Source: Candidatus Liberibacter americanus str. Sao Paulo
GTDB lineage: Bacteria > Pseudomonadota > Alphaproteobacteria > Rhizobiales > Rhizobiaceae
Length of the DNA: 64,000 bases
Assembly (NCBI RefSeq): GCF_000496595.1
Contig: NC_022793.1
Coordinates: 496,001 to 560,000, forward strand
Direction of reading: 5' to 3'
The position numbers and the translations under genes are program-made. Under the pieces are notes generated by a model. The model had not been told where the DNA came from. It saw only the letters and a list, made by a program, of their open reading frames with translations, and ran no database searches. Positions within the stretch are counted from its first letter, which is position 1. Each line of letters starts with the position of its first letter. This document shows positions 51,925 to 61,975 of this stretch, one piece after another.

Positions 51925-53033
51925 AACGCACTGAAAAGGGAATTTTAGCAGATTGGTTTTGGACTGTAGACTGGTTTATGTTGATCTCTTTCCTATCTTT
52001 AATAGCAATAGGTTTTATGTTGTCTTTTGCTGCTTCTATAACAGTAGCTGAAAAACTTAGATTTTCTAGCTTTTATTTTGTCAAAAGACATGCTTTTTTT
52101 CTTTTTCCTTCAATATTTTTAATGATAATCTTTTCATTTTTATTTCAAAAACAGGTTAAAAGTACGGCTGTAATTATACTTTGTTTGTCTTTGATAGCTA
52201 TGATATTAGTGCTGTTCTACGGAGTAGAAATTAAAGGAGCTAGGCGTTGGTTATATTTTTCAGAAATCTCATTACAGCCTTCTGAATTTATGAAGCCTTC
52301 TTTTATCGTTGTATGTGCTTGGCTATTTTCTGAACAAATTCGTCAGCCAGATATCCCAGGAAATATTTTTTCTCTTATTTTATTTGGAATCGTAATAGCA
52401 TTATTAATTGCACAGCCTGATTTTGGACAAAGTATTTTGGTGTCTGTAATATGGGGATGTATGTTGTTCATCACTGGCATTTCTTGGATATGGATTATAT
52501 TATTAGGTATTTTGGGGATAATTAGTTTGACCTTAGCATATAATATGATGCCACATGTCACAGTGCGTATTAATAACTTTTTTACTGGAATCGGAGATTC
52601 TTTTCAGTCTAATAGTTCACGTGATGCTATTATAAATGGAGGATGGATTGGTAGGGGACCCGGTGAAGGTACTATTAAACGGTTGATACCTGATAGTCAT
52701 ACTGATTTTGTCTTTTCTGTAGCAGCTGAGGAGTTTGGAATTATATTTTGTATATTCATAATATGCATATTCGCCTTTATTACTATACGTTCTTTAATAT
52801 ACGCAATGAGAGAATTAGATGATTTTACCCGTATGGCTATATTTGGACTTGCATTGCAGATAGGTTTGCAGGCAGTTATTAGCATTGGTGTTAATGTGCA
52901 TCTTTTGCCAACAAAAGGTATGACAATGCCTGCAATTTCCTATGGAGGATCTTCAATGTTGGGGATGTGTATCACAATGGGGTATATACTATCATTGACA
53001 CGTTTTATCCCTGAGAAACGTTCCTATAAGTGA
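51918..53033 (+). CDS. ftsW: Septal peptidoglycan glycosyltransferase FtsW
   Basis: A SEDS-family polytopic membrane protein that polymerises septal glycan with FtsI. The 371 residues have about ten hydrophobic helices. Conserved blocks include KGARRWLYFSEISLQPSEFMKPSFI, AQPDFGQSIL, GGWIGRGPGEGTIKRLIPDSHTDFVFSVAAEEFG and the C-terminal LPTKGMTMPAISYGGSSML. It overlaps murD at its start, and murG follows 25 bases later. Confidence 0.95.
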   Translation: MVKRTEKGILADWFWTVDWFMLISFLSLIAIGFMLSFAASITVAEKLRFSSFYFVKRHAFFLFPSIFLMIIFSFLFQKQVKSTAVIILCLSLIAMILVLFYGVEIKGARRWLYFSEISLQPSEFMKPSFIVVCAWLFSEQIRQPDIPGNIFSLILFGIVIALLIAQPDFGQSILVSVIWGCMLFITGISWIWIILLGILGIISLTLAYNMMPHVTVRINNFFTGIGDSFQSNSSRDAIINGGWIGRGPGEGTIKRLIPDSHTDFVFSVAAEEFGIIFCIFIICIFAFITIRSLIYAMRELDDFTRMAIFGLALQIGLQAVISIGVNVHLLPTKGMTMPAISYGGSSMLGMCITMGYILSLTRFIPEKRSYK

Positions 53034-53058
53034 AGTATTTCTCGCAGAAGGATTATCT

Positions 53059-54159
53059 ATGTTGATAAAAAATGATGTCGTATTATTAGTTGCAGGAGGG
53101 ACAGGAGGACATGTCTTGCCTGCAGTCTCATTATCGCATGAGTTACAAAAAAAAGGATATAACATCTGCTTAGCAACAGATGAACGTGCTAAAAACTTAG
53201 CTCAAAAACAATTTGCGGGGACTATATATGTAATTTCTGCTGCTCAAATAAATTTCTCAAGTTTATTTGTTTTATTTCGTTCTATTATTAGCTTATTGAA
53301 GGGATTGAAAGAATCCTTTGTTCTTATAAGGAAAATTAAGCCGAAGGTAATTGTTGGCTTTGGAGGTTATCCAACGTTATCTCCTATGTTGGCTGCTATA
53401 ATTTTGAGAATACCTACTGTAATTCACGAACAAAATGTCATTATGGGAAGAGCAAATCGTATTTTATCTTTAGGGGTTAAAGTTGTTGCAGGTGGTCTTT
53501 TTTGTCCAAAAAATGGTTTTTTATATGACAAAGTAGTGGTTACAGGTAATCCTATACGTTCTTCTATTATAAAAAGATCAAATCTGCCTTATAAAGCTAG
53601 TACTAAATTAGAGCCTTTCCATTTGTTTATATTTGGTGGGAGCCAAGGTGCAGCAATATTGTCGGATGTTGTGCCAAAAAGTATCGCTCTGCTTACTTTA
53701 AAACAGCGTCAAAGATTGATTATTACTCAACAGGTAAGGGAAAACGAACAAAACAAAGTGCAAAAACAATACGATTTGCTAGGATTAAAAGTTAAGATCG
53801 CACCGTTTTTCTATGATATTGATGAGCATATTGTTAATGCTAATTTGTTGATATGTCGATCAGGAGCTTTGACAGTATCTGAAATAGCTGTTATAGGACG
53901 CCCTTCAATCCTTATTCCTTATCCTAATTCAGGAAGTAATGATCAGTTGTTAAATGCAATATTTTTGCAAAATGGAGGTGGGGCGGAAGTAATAACACAA
54001 GATTGCCTTTCGCCAGAAATATTAGCGAAATCTATCTCTTATTGTATAGATAACCCAGATTATTTAGTTAATATGGCTAATTCAGCATTATCAAAAGGTA
54101 GGCCTGATGCTGTTTTATCACTTGTAAATTTAATTGAAAAAATTGCTGGAAACAATTAA
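53059..54159 (+). CDS. murG: UDP-GlcNAc:lipid I N-acetylglucosamine transferase
   Basis: MurG converts lipid I to lipid II on the inner face of the membrane. The 366-residue GT28 protein has the N-terminal VAGGTGGHVLPAVSL, GFGGYPTLSPMLAAI, HEQNVIMGRANRIL, FGGSQGAAILS and CRSGALTVSEIAVIGRPSILIPYP. AGAAGGATT precedes the ATG. murC starts 233 bases later, so it may have a separate promoter. Confidence 0.96.
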   Translation: MLIKNDVVLLVAGGTGGHVLPAVSLSHELQKKGYNICLATDERAKNLAQKQFAGTIYVISAAQINFSSLFVLFRSIISLLKGLKESFVLIRKIKPKVIVGFGGYPTLSPMLAAIILRIPTVIHEQNVIMGRANRILSLGVKVVAGGLFCPKNGFLYDKVVVTGNPIRSSIIKRSNLPYKASTKLEPFHLFIFGGSQGAAILSDVVPKSIALLTLKQRQRLIITQQVRENEQNKVQKQYDLLGLKVKIAPFFYDIDEHIVNANLLICRSGALTVSEIAVIGRPSILIPYPNSGSNDQLLNAIFLQNGGGAEVITQDCLSPEILAKSISYCIDNPDYLVNMANSALSKGRPDAVLSLVNLIEKIAGNN

Positions 54160-54392
54160 TTTTAAAAATATTTTTTGTATAATTTGGATAAAAGTTGATA
54201 TTAGTGACAATATCTAGTTTTTAATAATTATTTTTATTTCTTTAATAAAAGCATGTAAAAAATATCTTTTATTATTATCTATTTGTAATTTATTCATATA
54301 GAAAGATACCTATAATCTTTTCTGTTTTTAATTTTGGTTGATAAGATCGCTTATAAAAAAGGTTTGTCTAATTTAAAGAGGATAATATTATT

Positions 54393-55793
54393 ATGCTACC
54401 AGAAGGTATAGGTCTCATACACTTTATAGGTATAGGCGGAATAGGTATGAGTGGTATAGCTGAGGTTTTGCATAATACTGGTTATAAGGTACAAGGATCA
54501 GATATATACTTAGGTGCAAACGTAGTTAGACTTAGGGAAAAAGGAATCGAGGTTTTTATTGGTCATAAATCAGAAAATATAGGGGATGCTTCAGTCATTG
54601 TTGTATCTACAGCTATTGATAGCAATAATCTTGAATGTATTTCTGCTCGCGAAAGAAATATACCTATAATAAGCCGTGCTGAAATGTTGGCAGCAATTAT
54701 GAATTTACGTAGATCTATTGCTATTTCTGGAACTAATGGTAAAACAACAACCACTTCAATTATTGCTACATTGCTTGATATGGGTAATCTCGATCCAACA
54801 GTTATTAATGGAGGGATTATTAATTCTTATGGAACAAATTCAAAAATAGGCAAAGGGGAATGGATAGTAGCTGAAGCAGATGAATCAGATGCTAGTTTTT
54901 TAAAATTGCCTGCAGATATTGCTGTAGTTACCAATATATATCCAGAACATTTAGATTATTACGGTAATTTTGATGCTGTTCGTTCTGCTTTTAGTCAGTT
55001 TATTAATAATATTCCTTTTTATGGTTTTGGGGTGCTTTATTTCGATAATCCAGATGTGCGCAATCTTATCCCTAATATTAAAAATCGTCAGATTATTACT
55101 TATGGCAATAATCCTCAAGCTGATGTTTATTATTATAACATCAGAAAATTCTCAGATCATACTGTCTTTGATATCGCTATTCGTGGAAAGGCAATAAGTA
55201 ATCATGTAGAGATTAAAGATTGTGTTTTATATATGATTGGAAAACATAATGTTGCAAATGCGTCTGCTGCTATTACTATTGCTTATAAATTAGGCGTATC
55301 ATTAGAAAATATTACCAAAGGTCTTGCCGCTTTTGCTGGAGTTAAAAGACGTTTTACTCCTGTAGGAGTATGGAAAAATATACATTTTTTCGATGATTAT
55401 GGTCATCATCCTATAGAAATATCATCAGTTCTTACTGCGGCTCGTGATGTCTGTAATAGAAAAGTAATAGCTATACATCAACCACATCGTTATTCACGAC
55501 TTGAATCATTATTTGATCAATTTATCACCTGTTTTGATGTTGCTGATGTTTTATTTGTTACTCCTGTTTATGAAGCTGGAGAAAAAAAAATTAAGGGAAT
55601 TACTTCTCAACAATTAGTCAAAAGGATCAGTAAAAATGGCCATAATGCAGCTTATTACGTGGATTCTTTAGATTTTCTTGTTAAAAAAATATCAGAAATT
55701 GTAAAGTCAGGGGATTTCGTAATATTCTTCGGTGCAGGAAGTATTTCCCAATGGGCTTCTGTTTTTGTTTCTAAAATACAAAATATTCAATAG
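54393..55793 (+). CDS. murC: UDP-MurNAc:L-alanine ligase
   Basis: MurC adds L-alanine to UDP-MurNAc, the first peptide step. The 466-residue protein has [18 protein letters not shown] near residue 9, the P-loop [40 protein letters not shown] and [16 protein letters not shown] lies about 10 bases before the ATG. Only eight bases later the broken murB begins, so MurC would make a peptide chain on a substrate that needs a MurB from somewhere else. Confidence 0.97.
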   Translation: MLPEGIGLIHFIGIGGIGMSGIAEVLHNTGYKVQGSDIYLGANVVRLREKGIEVFIGHKSENIGDASVIVVSTAIDSNNLECISARERNIPIISRAEMLAAIMNLRRSIAISGTNGKTTTTSIIATLLDMGNLDPTVINGGIINSYGTNSKIGKGEWIVAEADESDASFLKLPADIAVVTNIYPEHLDYYGNFDAVRSAFSQFINNIPFYGFGVLYFDNPDVRNLIPNIKNRQIITYGNNPQADVYYYNIRKFSDHTVFDIAIRGKAISNHVEIKDCVLYMIGKHNVANASAAITIAYKLGVSLENITKGLAAFAGVKRRFTPVGVWKNIHFFDDYGHHPIEISSVLTAARDVCNRKVIAIHQPHRYSRLESLFDQFITCFDVADVLFVTPVYEAGEKKIKGITSQQLVKRISKNGHNAAYYVDSLDFLVKKISEIVKSGDFVIFFGAGSISQWASVFVSKIQNIQ

Positions 55794-55800
55794 GTAATTT

Positions 55801-56715
55801 GTGAAAGATAATCTTATCTCTTATACAAAAAAATTAAGATGAAAATCTCAAGAAAATTTTCCAATGCGTAAAATCATTTGCTTTCGTACTGGTGAAAATG
55901 CCGATCTTATGTTCTATCCACAAGATATTGATGATTTTGCCTTAATATTTATCCTGTAACTGTTGTGGGTTTAGGTTCAAATATTTTAGTGTTTGATGCA
56001 GATATTAAAAGTATAACGATATGCTTATCTCAATCTTGATTTTGTAAGTTAAAAGTAAAAAATGATTTTAAAATTATTTCTGGTGCTAGCTGTTTTGGTA
56101 AAATAGTCTCTAATTTAGCTTTACAGCATGGTAGGGATCATTGGCGGTTTCCACTTTTTGTCTGGGATACCTGGATCTATTGGAGGAGCAGCATTTATGA
56201 ATTCTGTAGCTAATTATTGTGATATATCTGAACTTATTATATAAATTAACGCTGTAGATCGTAGGGGAAATCACCATGTCATTTCGAAATGACATGCAAT
56301 ATTGATATCGTTCTTCGAGCATTCCAAAATATCTTATTATAACAAGTGTTGTATTTCAGGATTTTCAAGAAAATAAAAATATTATAAGTTATGCTATTGC
56401 TGATGTCTTGAAACATCGTGCATCTGTACAATCTAAAAGAGAAAAATAGGAGGATATACCTTTAAAAATCCTGTGGGATATTACGCATGGAAATTGCTAG
56501 ATGATGCAAAATTTCCTGGATTGACTTTTGGTGTATCTAAAATTTCGGAATTACATTGTAATTTTATGTTTAATACGGGTAATGATACAGGATATGATAT
56601 TGAATATCTTGGTGAACTTGTATGTAAAAAATTTCTTTTTAAAGTAGGAATACTATTAGAATGGAAAATAAATCGTATAGGAGAATTTGATGATGAGTAT
56701 CAAATTTTTCTTTAG
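55801..56715 (+). pseudogene. murB: UDP-N-acetylenolpyruvoylglucosamine reductase (broken)
   Basis: The reductase that makes UDP-MurNAc, here destroyed. The remnants can be followed in three frames: KSQENFPMRKIICFRTGENADLMFYPQDIDDF; TVVGLGSNILVFDADIKS; ISGASCFGKIVSNLALQHG; FLSGIPGSIGGAAFMNSVANYCD; and finally TFKNPVGYYAWKLLDDAKFPGLTFG to EYLGELVCKKFLF. There are in-frame stops near 55840, 55957, 56037 and 56241, and frameshifts near 55945 and 56135. The order of blocks matches intact MurB from end to end, so it decayed by point mutations and small indels, not by deletion. Confidence 0.93.
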
Positions 56716-57067
56716 ATTAAATTCAATTATATTTTATTTATTAGTGTTTTGCATATAAAAAAATTATAGATAATAAAACTACTTGTTAGCGATTTAAGTA
56801 GATATTATATTTTCATATTGTTGCTTATAATATATAATTTAACCTAATAAAATAAAATATTATCTCTATAATATGGGGATAAACGGGATATATAGCATTT
56901 TTGATATATAATATTTTGAAAAACGATATTATTTATATTATAACAAGGTTAGTTGTTTTATAATTAATTTGCTATTACTGCTCAGTAATAATTCCTATAA
57001 ATTTTTTAAAAACTTCTCATATCGTTTTTGTATATATCTTATAAAAATAAGGCCTTATTGATCCTAT
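56716..57067. other. Intergenic region after the murB pseudogene
   Basis: About 350 AT-rich bases between murB and rnhB. Relatives carry ddl, ftsQ, ftsA and ftsZ after murB; no readable fragment of these is seen here, so the cluster has been cut or moved at this point. Confidence 0.5.
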
Positions 57068-57688
57068 ATGATAAAAGGTAATCATCCTAATTTTGAATTT
57101 GAGTTGAAATTACATCAAAAAAACTTATGGCCTATAGCTGGAATAGATGAAGTTGGACGTGGTGCTTTAGCAGGTCCTATCGTAGTGGCTGCTGTTATTC
57201 TTAATCCAGATAAAATTCCTTTGGGAATTAATGATTCAAAAATGTTAACACAAAAAAAACGAGAAAAAATATACGAAGAAATAATTGATAGTTCTATTAT
57301 ATCAATTGATTATGCAGATAATATTTACATTGATAATAATAATATACACAAAGCAACACTTGATATTATGTGTACTGCTGTCAAAAAATTATATATATTG
57401 CCTAAATCAGTTCTTATTGATGGACGTAGTGTGCCTAAAAATCTACCATGTCAGTCTTTTGCTATTGTTAAGGGAGATAAAATTTCTCTATCTATTGCGG
57501 CTGCATCTATAGTTGCGAAAGTAACACGTGATCGTATTATGAGAGAAGCTCATAAAATATACCCTAAATATGGTTTTGATTCTCATGTAGGGTATCCTAC
57601 TGCAAAACATTTACAAGCTATAAAAGAAAATGGACCAAGTACTATTCATAGAATGAGTTTTCGTCCTTTAAAATACTTTAATTTGTGA
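57068..57688 (+). CDS. rnhB: Ribonuclease HII
   Basis: RNase HII nicks RNA-DNA hybrids and removes misincorporated ribonucleotides. The 206-residue protein has IAGIDEVGRGALAGPIVVAAVIL with the DEXGRG catalytic motif, NDSKMLTQKKRE, LIDGR, KGDKISLSIAAASIVAKVTRDRIM and KYGFDSHVGYPTAKHL. No ribosome site is strong. It stands alone, directly downstream of the broken end of the dcw cluster, so it may mark a rearrangement junction. Confidence 0.95.
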   Translation: MIKGNHPNFEFELKLHQKNLWPIAGIDEVGRGALAGPIVVAAVILNPDKIPLGINDSKMLTQKKREKIYEEIIDSSIISIDYADNIYIDNNNIHKATLDIMCTAVKKLYILPKSVLIDGRSVPKNLPCQSFAIVKGDKISLSIAAASIVAKVTRDRIMREAHKIYPKYGFDSHVGYPTAKHLQAIKENGPSTIHRMSFRPLKYFNL

Positions 57689-58168
57689 TTATTTATAATA
57701 TAATTATTTGATTTTGTTATGAATTTAAGTGAAATTTGCCATTAAATTTATAAAAAAGTTTTCAAACTTAAGAGTAAATTCGGTTGAAATAGTTATTTTA
57801 TAAATTATTTTTATTGAAATTAATCTATATCTACAATCTGAATAGTAGACTACTATTATTAATATGTAGATAATTAGTTTATAAAATTAAAAATAATTTT
57901 TTATCTTCAAAAAAAGTTATAATTATGACTTTTGCTAAAAAAATAAACTTTCTCATTATAAAAAATATAAGGAATTAATTTAATACCAATAATAAACATT
58001 CCTATGCGAATGTTAAAAAAAATCGCATAGGAGATAAATCATATTTTCTAAGTTAAATTGCTCATATTAAGAAAGACATTGATTATAAATATCAATAATA
58101 ATACGAATTATACTTATAATTTATTCTAATATAATAATTGCAATAATTTATATTTAAAACATGTATTA
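57689..58168. other. Intergenic region between rnhB and the Omp25-like gene
   Basis: 480 bases between two convergent genes. It contains the inverted repeat at 58000-58032 and otherwise nothing recognisable. Confidence 0.5.
58000..58032. terminator. 10-bp inverted repeat between convergent genes
   Basis: TCCTATGCGA (58000-58009) and TCGCATAGGA (58023-58032) form a perfect 10-base stem around a 13-base loop rich in A. It is GC-richer than its surroundings, lies between convergent genes and could terminate either transcript. No long T-tract follows, so a conserved recombination or protein site is also possible. Confidence 0.45.
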
Positions 58169-58960
58169 TTAATAGTGATATCTAATATTCATAGAGAACC
58201 TATGTTTATCAAGATTGGCATCAATATCATCGGTAATAACATCAACTTTAGGATCAGCACTACTGTTACCTTTGTTTGTTAACTCAAATTTACCAGTAGT
58301 ATAATGATACGATCCTCCTACAGAAATATTATCATCTATCCTGACCTGTGTACCAATTCCTATCACAGGAGCAAATAAAATTTTATCTGTGAATTTCAAC
58401 TTTTTAAAAACATCAGTTTTACCATTCGCTTCTACTGCTTCTGAAGATTTGTCAAGTATTCCTGATACAGATAATCCACCTTCTCCATAGATTAGAATGG
58501 ATTCAAATGAATATCCAGCGCGCAACATAGATCTACTCTCAATGGTGTAAGTATTTTTACTATTTTTTTCGGTTCCACTGGTTTTTAATTCGGAAGATAC
58601 TTCTTTTTGTAGCAATCCAGCTGTTAAATCAGCATTAAAACCAGCAACAAAATCGCCCATTTGATAATCATATCCGGAGCCTAATCCAATGTAATAAACT
58701 TTGCTATTATTTGATTTTGAGCCTAAGATATCAACTTTATTATACTGCATAGCAAGATTGAGAGATGTGCTATATCCGGTCCATAATCCGCGCTCATCGA
58801 ATTGATATCTATTTCCTATAGAAAAGATTGAATCTGATGTTGAGCTCACAGACGATTTACTGAGAGAAGGTTTTTTCGATACATCTACAGCTAAAGACTG
58901 ACTTGGTAAAATACCAAAAGCAGCTGCTAAAAGACATGCACTATACTTGTTAGACTTCAT
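58169..58960 (-). CDS. Omp25/Omp31-like outer membrane beta-barrel protein
   Basis: A 263-residue exported protein. The signal peptide (about residues 1-24, ending SQSLAVD) is followed by a barrel with alternating strands, for example GLWTGYSTSLNLAMQYN, YYIGLGSGYDYQMGDFVAGFNADLTAGLL and FAPVIGIGTQVRIDDNISVGGSYHYTTGKFEL. It ends with the aromatic barrel-closing signature FSMNIRYHY. This resembles the Omp25/Omp31 family of Rhizobiales surface proteins. CGGAGA precedes the ATG. The protein would be one of few surface-exposed antigens. Family call by pattern, not by a search. Confidence 0.75.
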   Translation of the reverse strand: MKSNKYSACLLAAAFGILPSQSLAVDVSKKPSLSKSSVSSTSDSIFSIGNRYQFDERGLWTGYSTSLNLAMQYNKVDILGSKSNNSKVYYIGLGSGYDYQMGDFVAGFNADLTAGLLQKEVSSELKTSGTEKNSKNTYTIESRSMLRAGYSFESILIYGEGGLSVSGILDKSSEAVEANGKTDVFKKLKFTDKILFAPVIGIGTQVRIDDNISVGGSYHYTTGKFELTNKGNSSADPKVDVITDDIDANLDKHRFSMNIRYHY

Positions 58961-59494
58961 ATAAAATTCTCCGAAATATAATCAATAAATAAAAATATAA
59001 AATAAAATAAATTACCAAAGTAATCCTATGATTATCTTCTCTAGCAATATATACAATGTCAAGGAGATAATTAATTAAATATTATTTTTTTTTAATAAAT
59101 TTGATTCTATTATTATTGTGATTGATTATGAATTTTAGCATTACTGTTGGGATTTGTTTGCCTAATCACTATGATAGATTTGTATTAAAATACAATTATA
59201 TTTTTTTATTATTTGAACTAATAAATTTTAATTTAGATTTTTAATACGCTTATATTATTTATATCATTTAATTTTATAATAAATTGTTTTTCTTTTAAAT
59301 TTGAATTCAAGTTAAATATGATAAATTGTTATATCAAAATATGGTGCATAATAATCCTTTTATGATAATTTATTATAAATTAAATCAACTTTGAACCCAT
59401 ATATATTTTTGCTTATTACATCATGAAAAATATCAAGAAAACATTAGATGAAAAATGTTTTGATATGTAGCATGTAATATTTTTTTATGCTTAA
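58961..59494. other. Intergenic region, Omp25-like gene to phage remnant
   Basis: 530 bases of AT-rich DNA. A candidate minus-strand promoter for the barrel protein lies at 59031-59062. Nothing else is recognisable. Confidence 0.5.
59031..59062 (-). promoter_or_regulatory. Putative promoter of the Omp25-like gene
   Basis: On the minus strand TTGACA (59062-59057) is followed by AAGATAAT with an 18- to 20-base spacer (about 59031-59038). It lies about 70 bases upstream of the start codon, leaving an untranslated leader. Confidence 0.4.
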
Positions 59495-60088
59495 TCATTT
59501 AAATTTATCCTTTATATTGGGAATCCCATAATGAGAAATTAATGCATCGGTTGCATGACATAAATTAACGATTAAATTTAATGGTGTAGGGGACATTATC
59601 CCATCATCTCTGCTAATAAAATAGTTTAAAGATTTCCATAGGTTGCAGTATGTTTTAACTTGTGCTTCTTCTATAGATTTTTTTAGAGATAGCCAATGTT
59701 TTTTAATTGATAAACGTCGTTTTGTATCTTCTTCTTCGCTATATGACTGGCTCTTAAATTCACCTGATCTTTTTAAACTATCTGGAGCTTGGATCATTTG
59801 CATATATTGATTATATTGATTAGCAAAACACACAAAAGCTTGGTATTGCTCAGGAGATATTTTTCCAGTAATTCTTAGACGGCCTATGCGGCTTCCTCCT
59901 TCTGCTTGAGCTGATTGAAGAGCAGTTAGTCCAAAAAGACGCATTCTAGCTTCTTGTACAACTGTTATAGGCGATAAATTGATCTTTTTTGATCGAGAGA
60001 TTCTGCCGCTATTAGTACGTGATACTCCTTCTTTGCAGGGACGGCCTTTAGACTTTTTCTTATGACATTTTTCGCCTTGCTTAGTCAT
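59495..60088 (-). CDS. Phage-associated protein, unknown function
   Basis: A 197-residue soluble protein, starting at the ATG at 60088 with AGGAG 7 bases upstream (the frame is open two codons earlier from a TTG). It begins with a basic segment (KGRPCKEGVSRTNSGRISRSKK), then VVQEARMRLFGLT and GGSRIGRLRITGKISPEQYQAFVCFANQYNQYMQM. Proteins of this design occur in phage-derived islands of Rhizobiales, near DnaB-like and DUF1376 genes, as here. Function unknown. Confidence 0.65.
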   Translation of the reverse strand: MTKQGEKCHKKKSKGRPCKEGVSRTNSGRISRSKKINLSPITVVQEARMRLFGLTALQSAQAEGGSRIGRLRITGKISPEQYQAFVCFANQYNQYMQMIQAPDSLKRSGEFKSQSYSEEEDTKRRLSIKKHWLSLKKSIEEAQVKTYCNLWKSLNYFISRDDGIMSPTPLNLIVNLCHATDALISHYGIPNIKDKFK

Positions 60089-60229
60089 TAGCAATCTCCT
60101 ATCATTTATAAAAAAATTGTAAATTTATTGCTGTGTCTAATTTATTATATTCCTTAAATAATTAGATAAATTGAAAGCATATCATTGAAAATTTTGTTTA
60201 ATAAAAATAAATTCCTTCGATTTTTTAAA

Positions 60230-60541
60230 TTAATTATCACTGTCTTTTAGTAATTTATTTGGGACTAAACAGCCTTGTTCATCTGGAGAAGGCCCCCATT
60301 CTGATGGCCAAACGTCATAACGACGAGACCATGTTAAACGTTTTAACCATTGTGCTTCATCTGTTGAATTATCGCTTGATAATATATTTGTATCAGTGAA
60401 AGAAGTTGGATCTGTCGAAGAGTTTTTGTGTTTTATAGGAACATGATAATTTGATTCTTGATTAATATATTCTAATCTCTGGGACACGGGCGTGGGCTCA
60501 AGCCTCGCTTCAGAATAATCTAGTATTATTCTTGTTAGCAA
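60230..60541 (-). pseudogene. 3' part of frameshifted DUF1376 phage protein
   Basis: This frame overlaps the end of the next ORF by 32 bases in another phase and continues it: after the frame break it reads RIILDYSEARLEPTPVSQ and ends with RRYDVWPSEWGPSPDEQGCLVPNKLL, a C-terminal tail seen in phage DUF1376 proteins. It has no ribosome site of its own. The simplest view is one gene (60230-60890) with a small indel near 60515-60545. Confidence 0.6.
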
Positions 60542-60890
60542 AAATACGTATTTGAGCAGATTTTATGCCACCTTTCCTACCATTTTTACTACATTCTTCT
60601 GTAGCTTTTATCGCTTTTATAATTTCTTTTTCAACTCTAGCATTATAAATATAGCCATCTTTAAAAAAAATCTTATTTTCCTTTTTTAGACATAATCTAA
60701 TATTGCGCCATTTTCTCGTTGAGCAGCCGCAAACACCAGCAATATATTTTTCATCATCAGGAATTGAACCTCCGTGATCATACATTAAATCTAATAAAAT
60801 GCTATATACTCCTTTCTGTTCAAGGGTTAATCTAAAGACACCAGAAAGAAAATCAGCAGGATAACGTTTATACCATGGACGATAGTTCAT
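60510..60890 (-). CDS. DUF1376 phage replication-module protein (5' part, probably frameshifted)
   Basis: A 126-residue product with the DUF1376 hallmarks: NYRPWYKRYPADFLSGVFRLTLEQKGVYSILLDLMYDHGGSIPDDE, then CGCSTRKWRNIRLCLKKENKIFF and NGRKGGIKSAQIR. The family sits beside replication genes in phages and may be a helicase loader or initiator-like protein. The frame breaks at about residue 114, while the tail continues in a second frame (60230-60541). Its ATG overlaps the helicase stop codon by one base. Confidence 0.75.
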   Translation of the reverse strand: MNYRPWYKRYPADFLSGVFRLTLEQKGVYSILLDLMYDHGGSIPDDEKYIAGVCGCSTRKWRNIRLCLKKENKIFFKDGYIYNARVEKEIIKAIKATEECSKNGRKGGIKSAQIRIFANKNNTRLF

Positions 60891-61897
60891 TATTTTTTCA
60901 CATCTCTTATAACGGAATATGGCATGTTTGCAAATAATGGTATTGATTCAATTGGACCATTGCGTTGCTTTGCTATAATAAAGTCTAGTTTATTTTCAAA
61001 TGCAGATAGATCTTGTCTTTCAAATCTTTCATCTGATGTGCCTCCTTTTTCGCGTGCTAGGTAGTATACGTATCGATATAAAAAAGCTATGGTGTCCGCA
61101 TCTTGTTCAATAGAGCCAGAATCGCGCAAATCTGATAGTCTTGGGATTCTATGCGTCCTGCTTTCAACAGAACGATTTAGCTGTGATAGCAGAATAATGG
61201 CTACATTTAATTCACGTGCCAGCGCTTTGAGCCCTGCTGTTATTTCTCCGATCTCATATGTACGATTTCCTTGATAGCGATTAGATGGGCGTATAAGACT
61301 TAGATGATCAATAATAATCGCTCGTAAATTATTGCCAGATTTGCAAAAAATTTGCGATATGCGTTCACTACGGATGCGGATTTCTGTTATACTAGCTGAA
61401 GGGCGATCATCAATTATTAGGGGAATATCTTGTAATTCTTGGCAAACTGTTTCAAATATGCTTTGTTGTGATTGATTGATATCTCCTCGTATAATGTCAA
61501 TATATGGAATACGCGATTGGCGATCGTATAAGAGATCAGAAATTGCTCTTGCTCCTAGTTTTTCTCTATCCATTTCAAGACTGAAAAATGCAACTCCATG
61601 TCCGCACATCGCCATTCTCAAACCAGCTGAAAGTGCAAATGTAGTCTTGCCCATAGAAGGGCGAGCTCCTATTAATATGAGTTCACTCGGTTGTACTCCG
61701 CCAGTTAAATGGTCAATGCTTTTTAGTCCCCATTTGAGATTTAAAACTCCATCCTTCATTCTTTGCTTCTCGGCTGTTTTAATTGATTTTATAGCTGCTT
61801 CTGAAATAAAAATGGCAGATGGTCCGCTTAATTGATTATTTGCAAGTTGGACTTCTGTCATTATATCTTCAAATCTTTGCATTGATTTTTTTATCAA
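60890..61897 (-). CDS. DnaB-like replicative helicase, C-terminal ATPase part (split by an in-frame stop)
   Basis: The RecA-like domain of a phage DnaB-type helicase: LTGGVQPSELILIGARPSMGKTTFALSAG (Walker A), FSLEMDREKLGAR, AIIIDHLSLIRP (Walker B), LLSQLNRSVE and RIPRLSDLRDSGSIEQDAD. It is in the same frame as the N-terminal piece at 61976-62314, and the 26 codons between them are open, so a single TAA at 61976-61978 interrupts one gene. The ATPase domain might still be made from TTG 61897 or ATG 61882, but a working hexamer needs the N-terminal domain. Confidence 0.85.
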   Translation of the reverse strand: MIKKSMQRFEDIMTEVQLANNQLSGPSAIFISEAAIKSIKTAEKQRMKDGVLNLKWGLKSIDHLTGGVQPSELILIGARPSMGKTTFALSAGLRMAMCGHGVAFFSLEMDREKLGARAISDLLYDRQSRIPYIDIIRGDINQSQQSIFETVCQELQDIPLIIDDRPSASITEIRIRSERISQIFCKSGNNLRAIIIDHLSLIRPSNRYQGNRTYEIGEITAGLKALARELNVAIILLSQLNRSVESRTHRIPRLSDLRDSGSIEQDADTIAFLYRYVYYLAREKGGTSDERFERQDLSAFENKLDFIIAKQRNGPIESIPLFANMPYSVIRDVKK

Positions 61898-61975
61898 TGA
61901 TGTAGCGTCACAACCGGGATCAGAGGTTTTTATTGACAGTTCTTGCGCTTCTTGAGAAATTTTTATCCTAGACCA

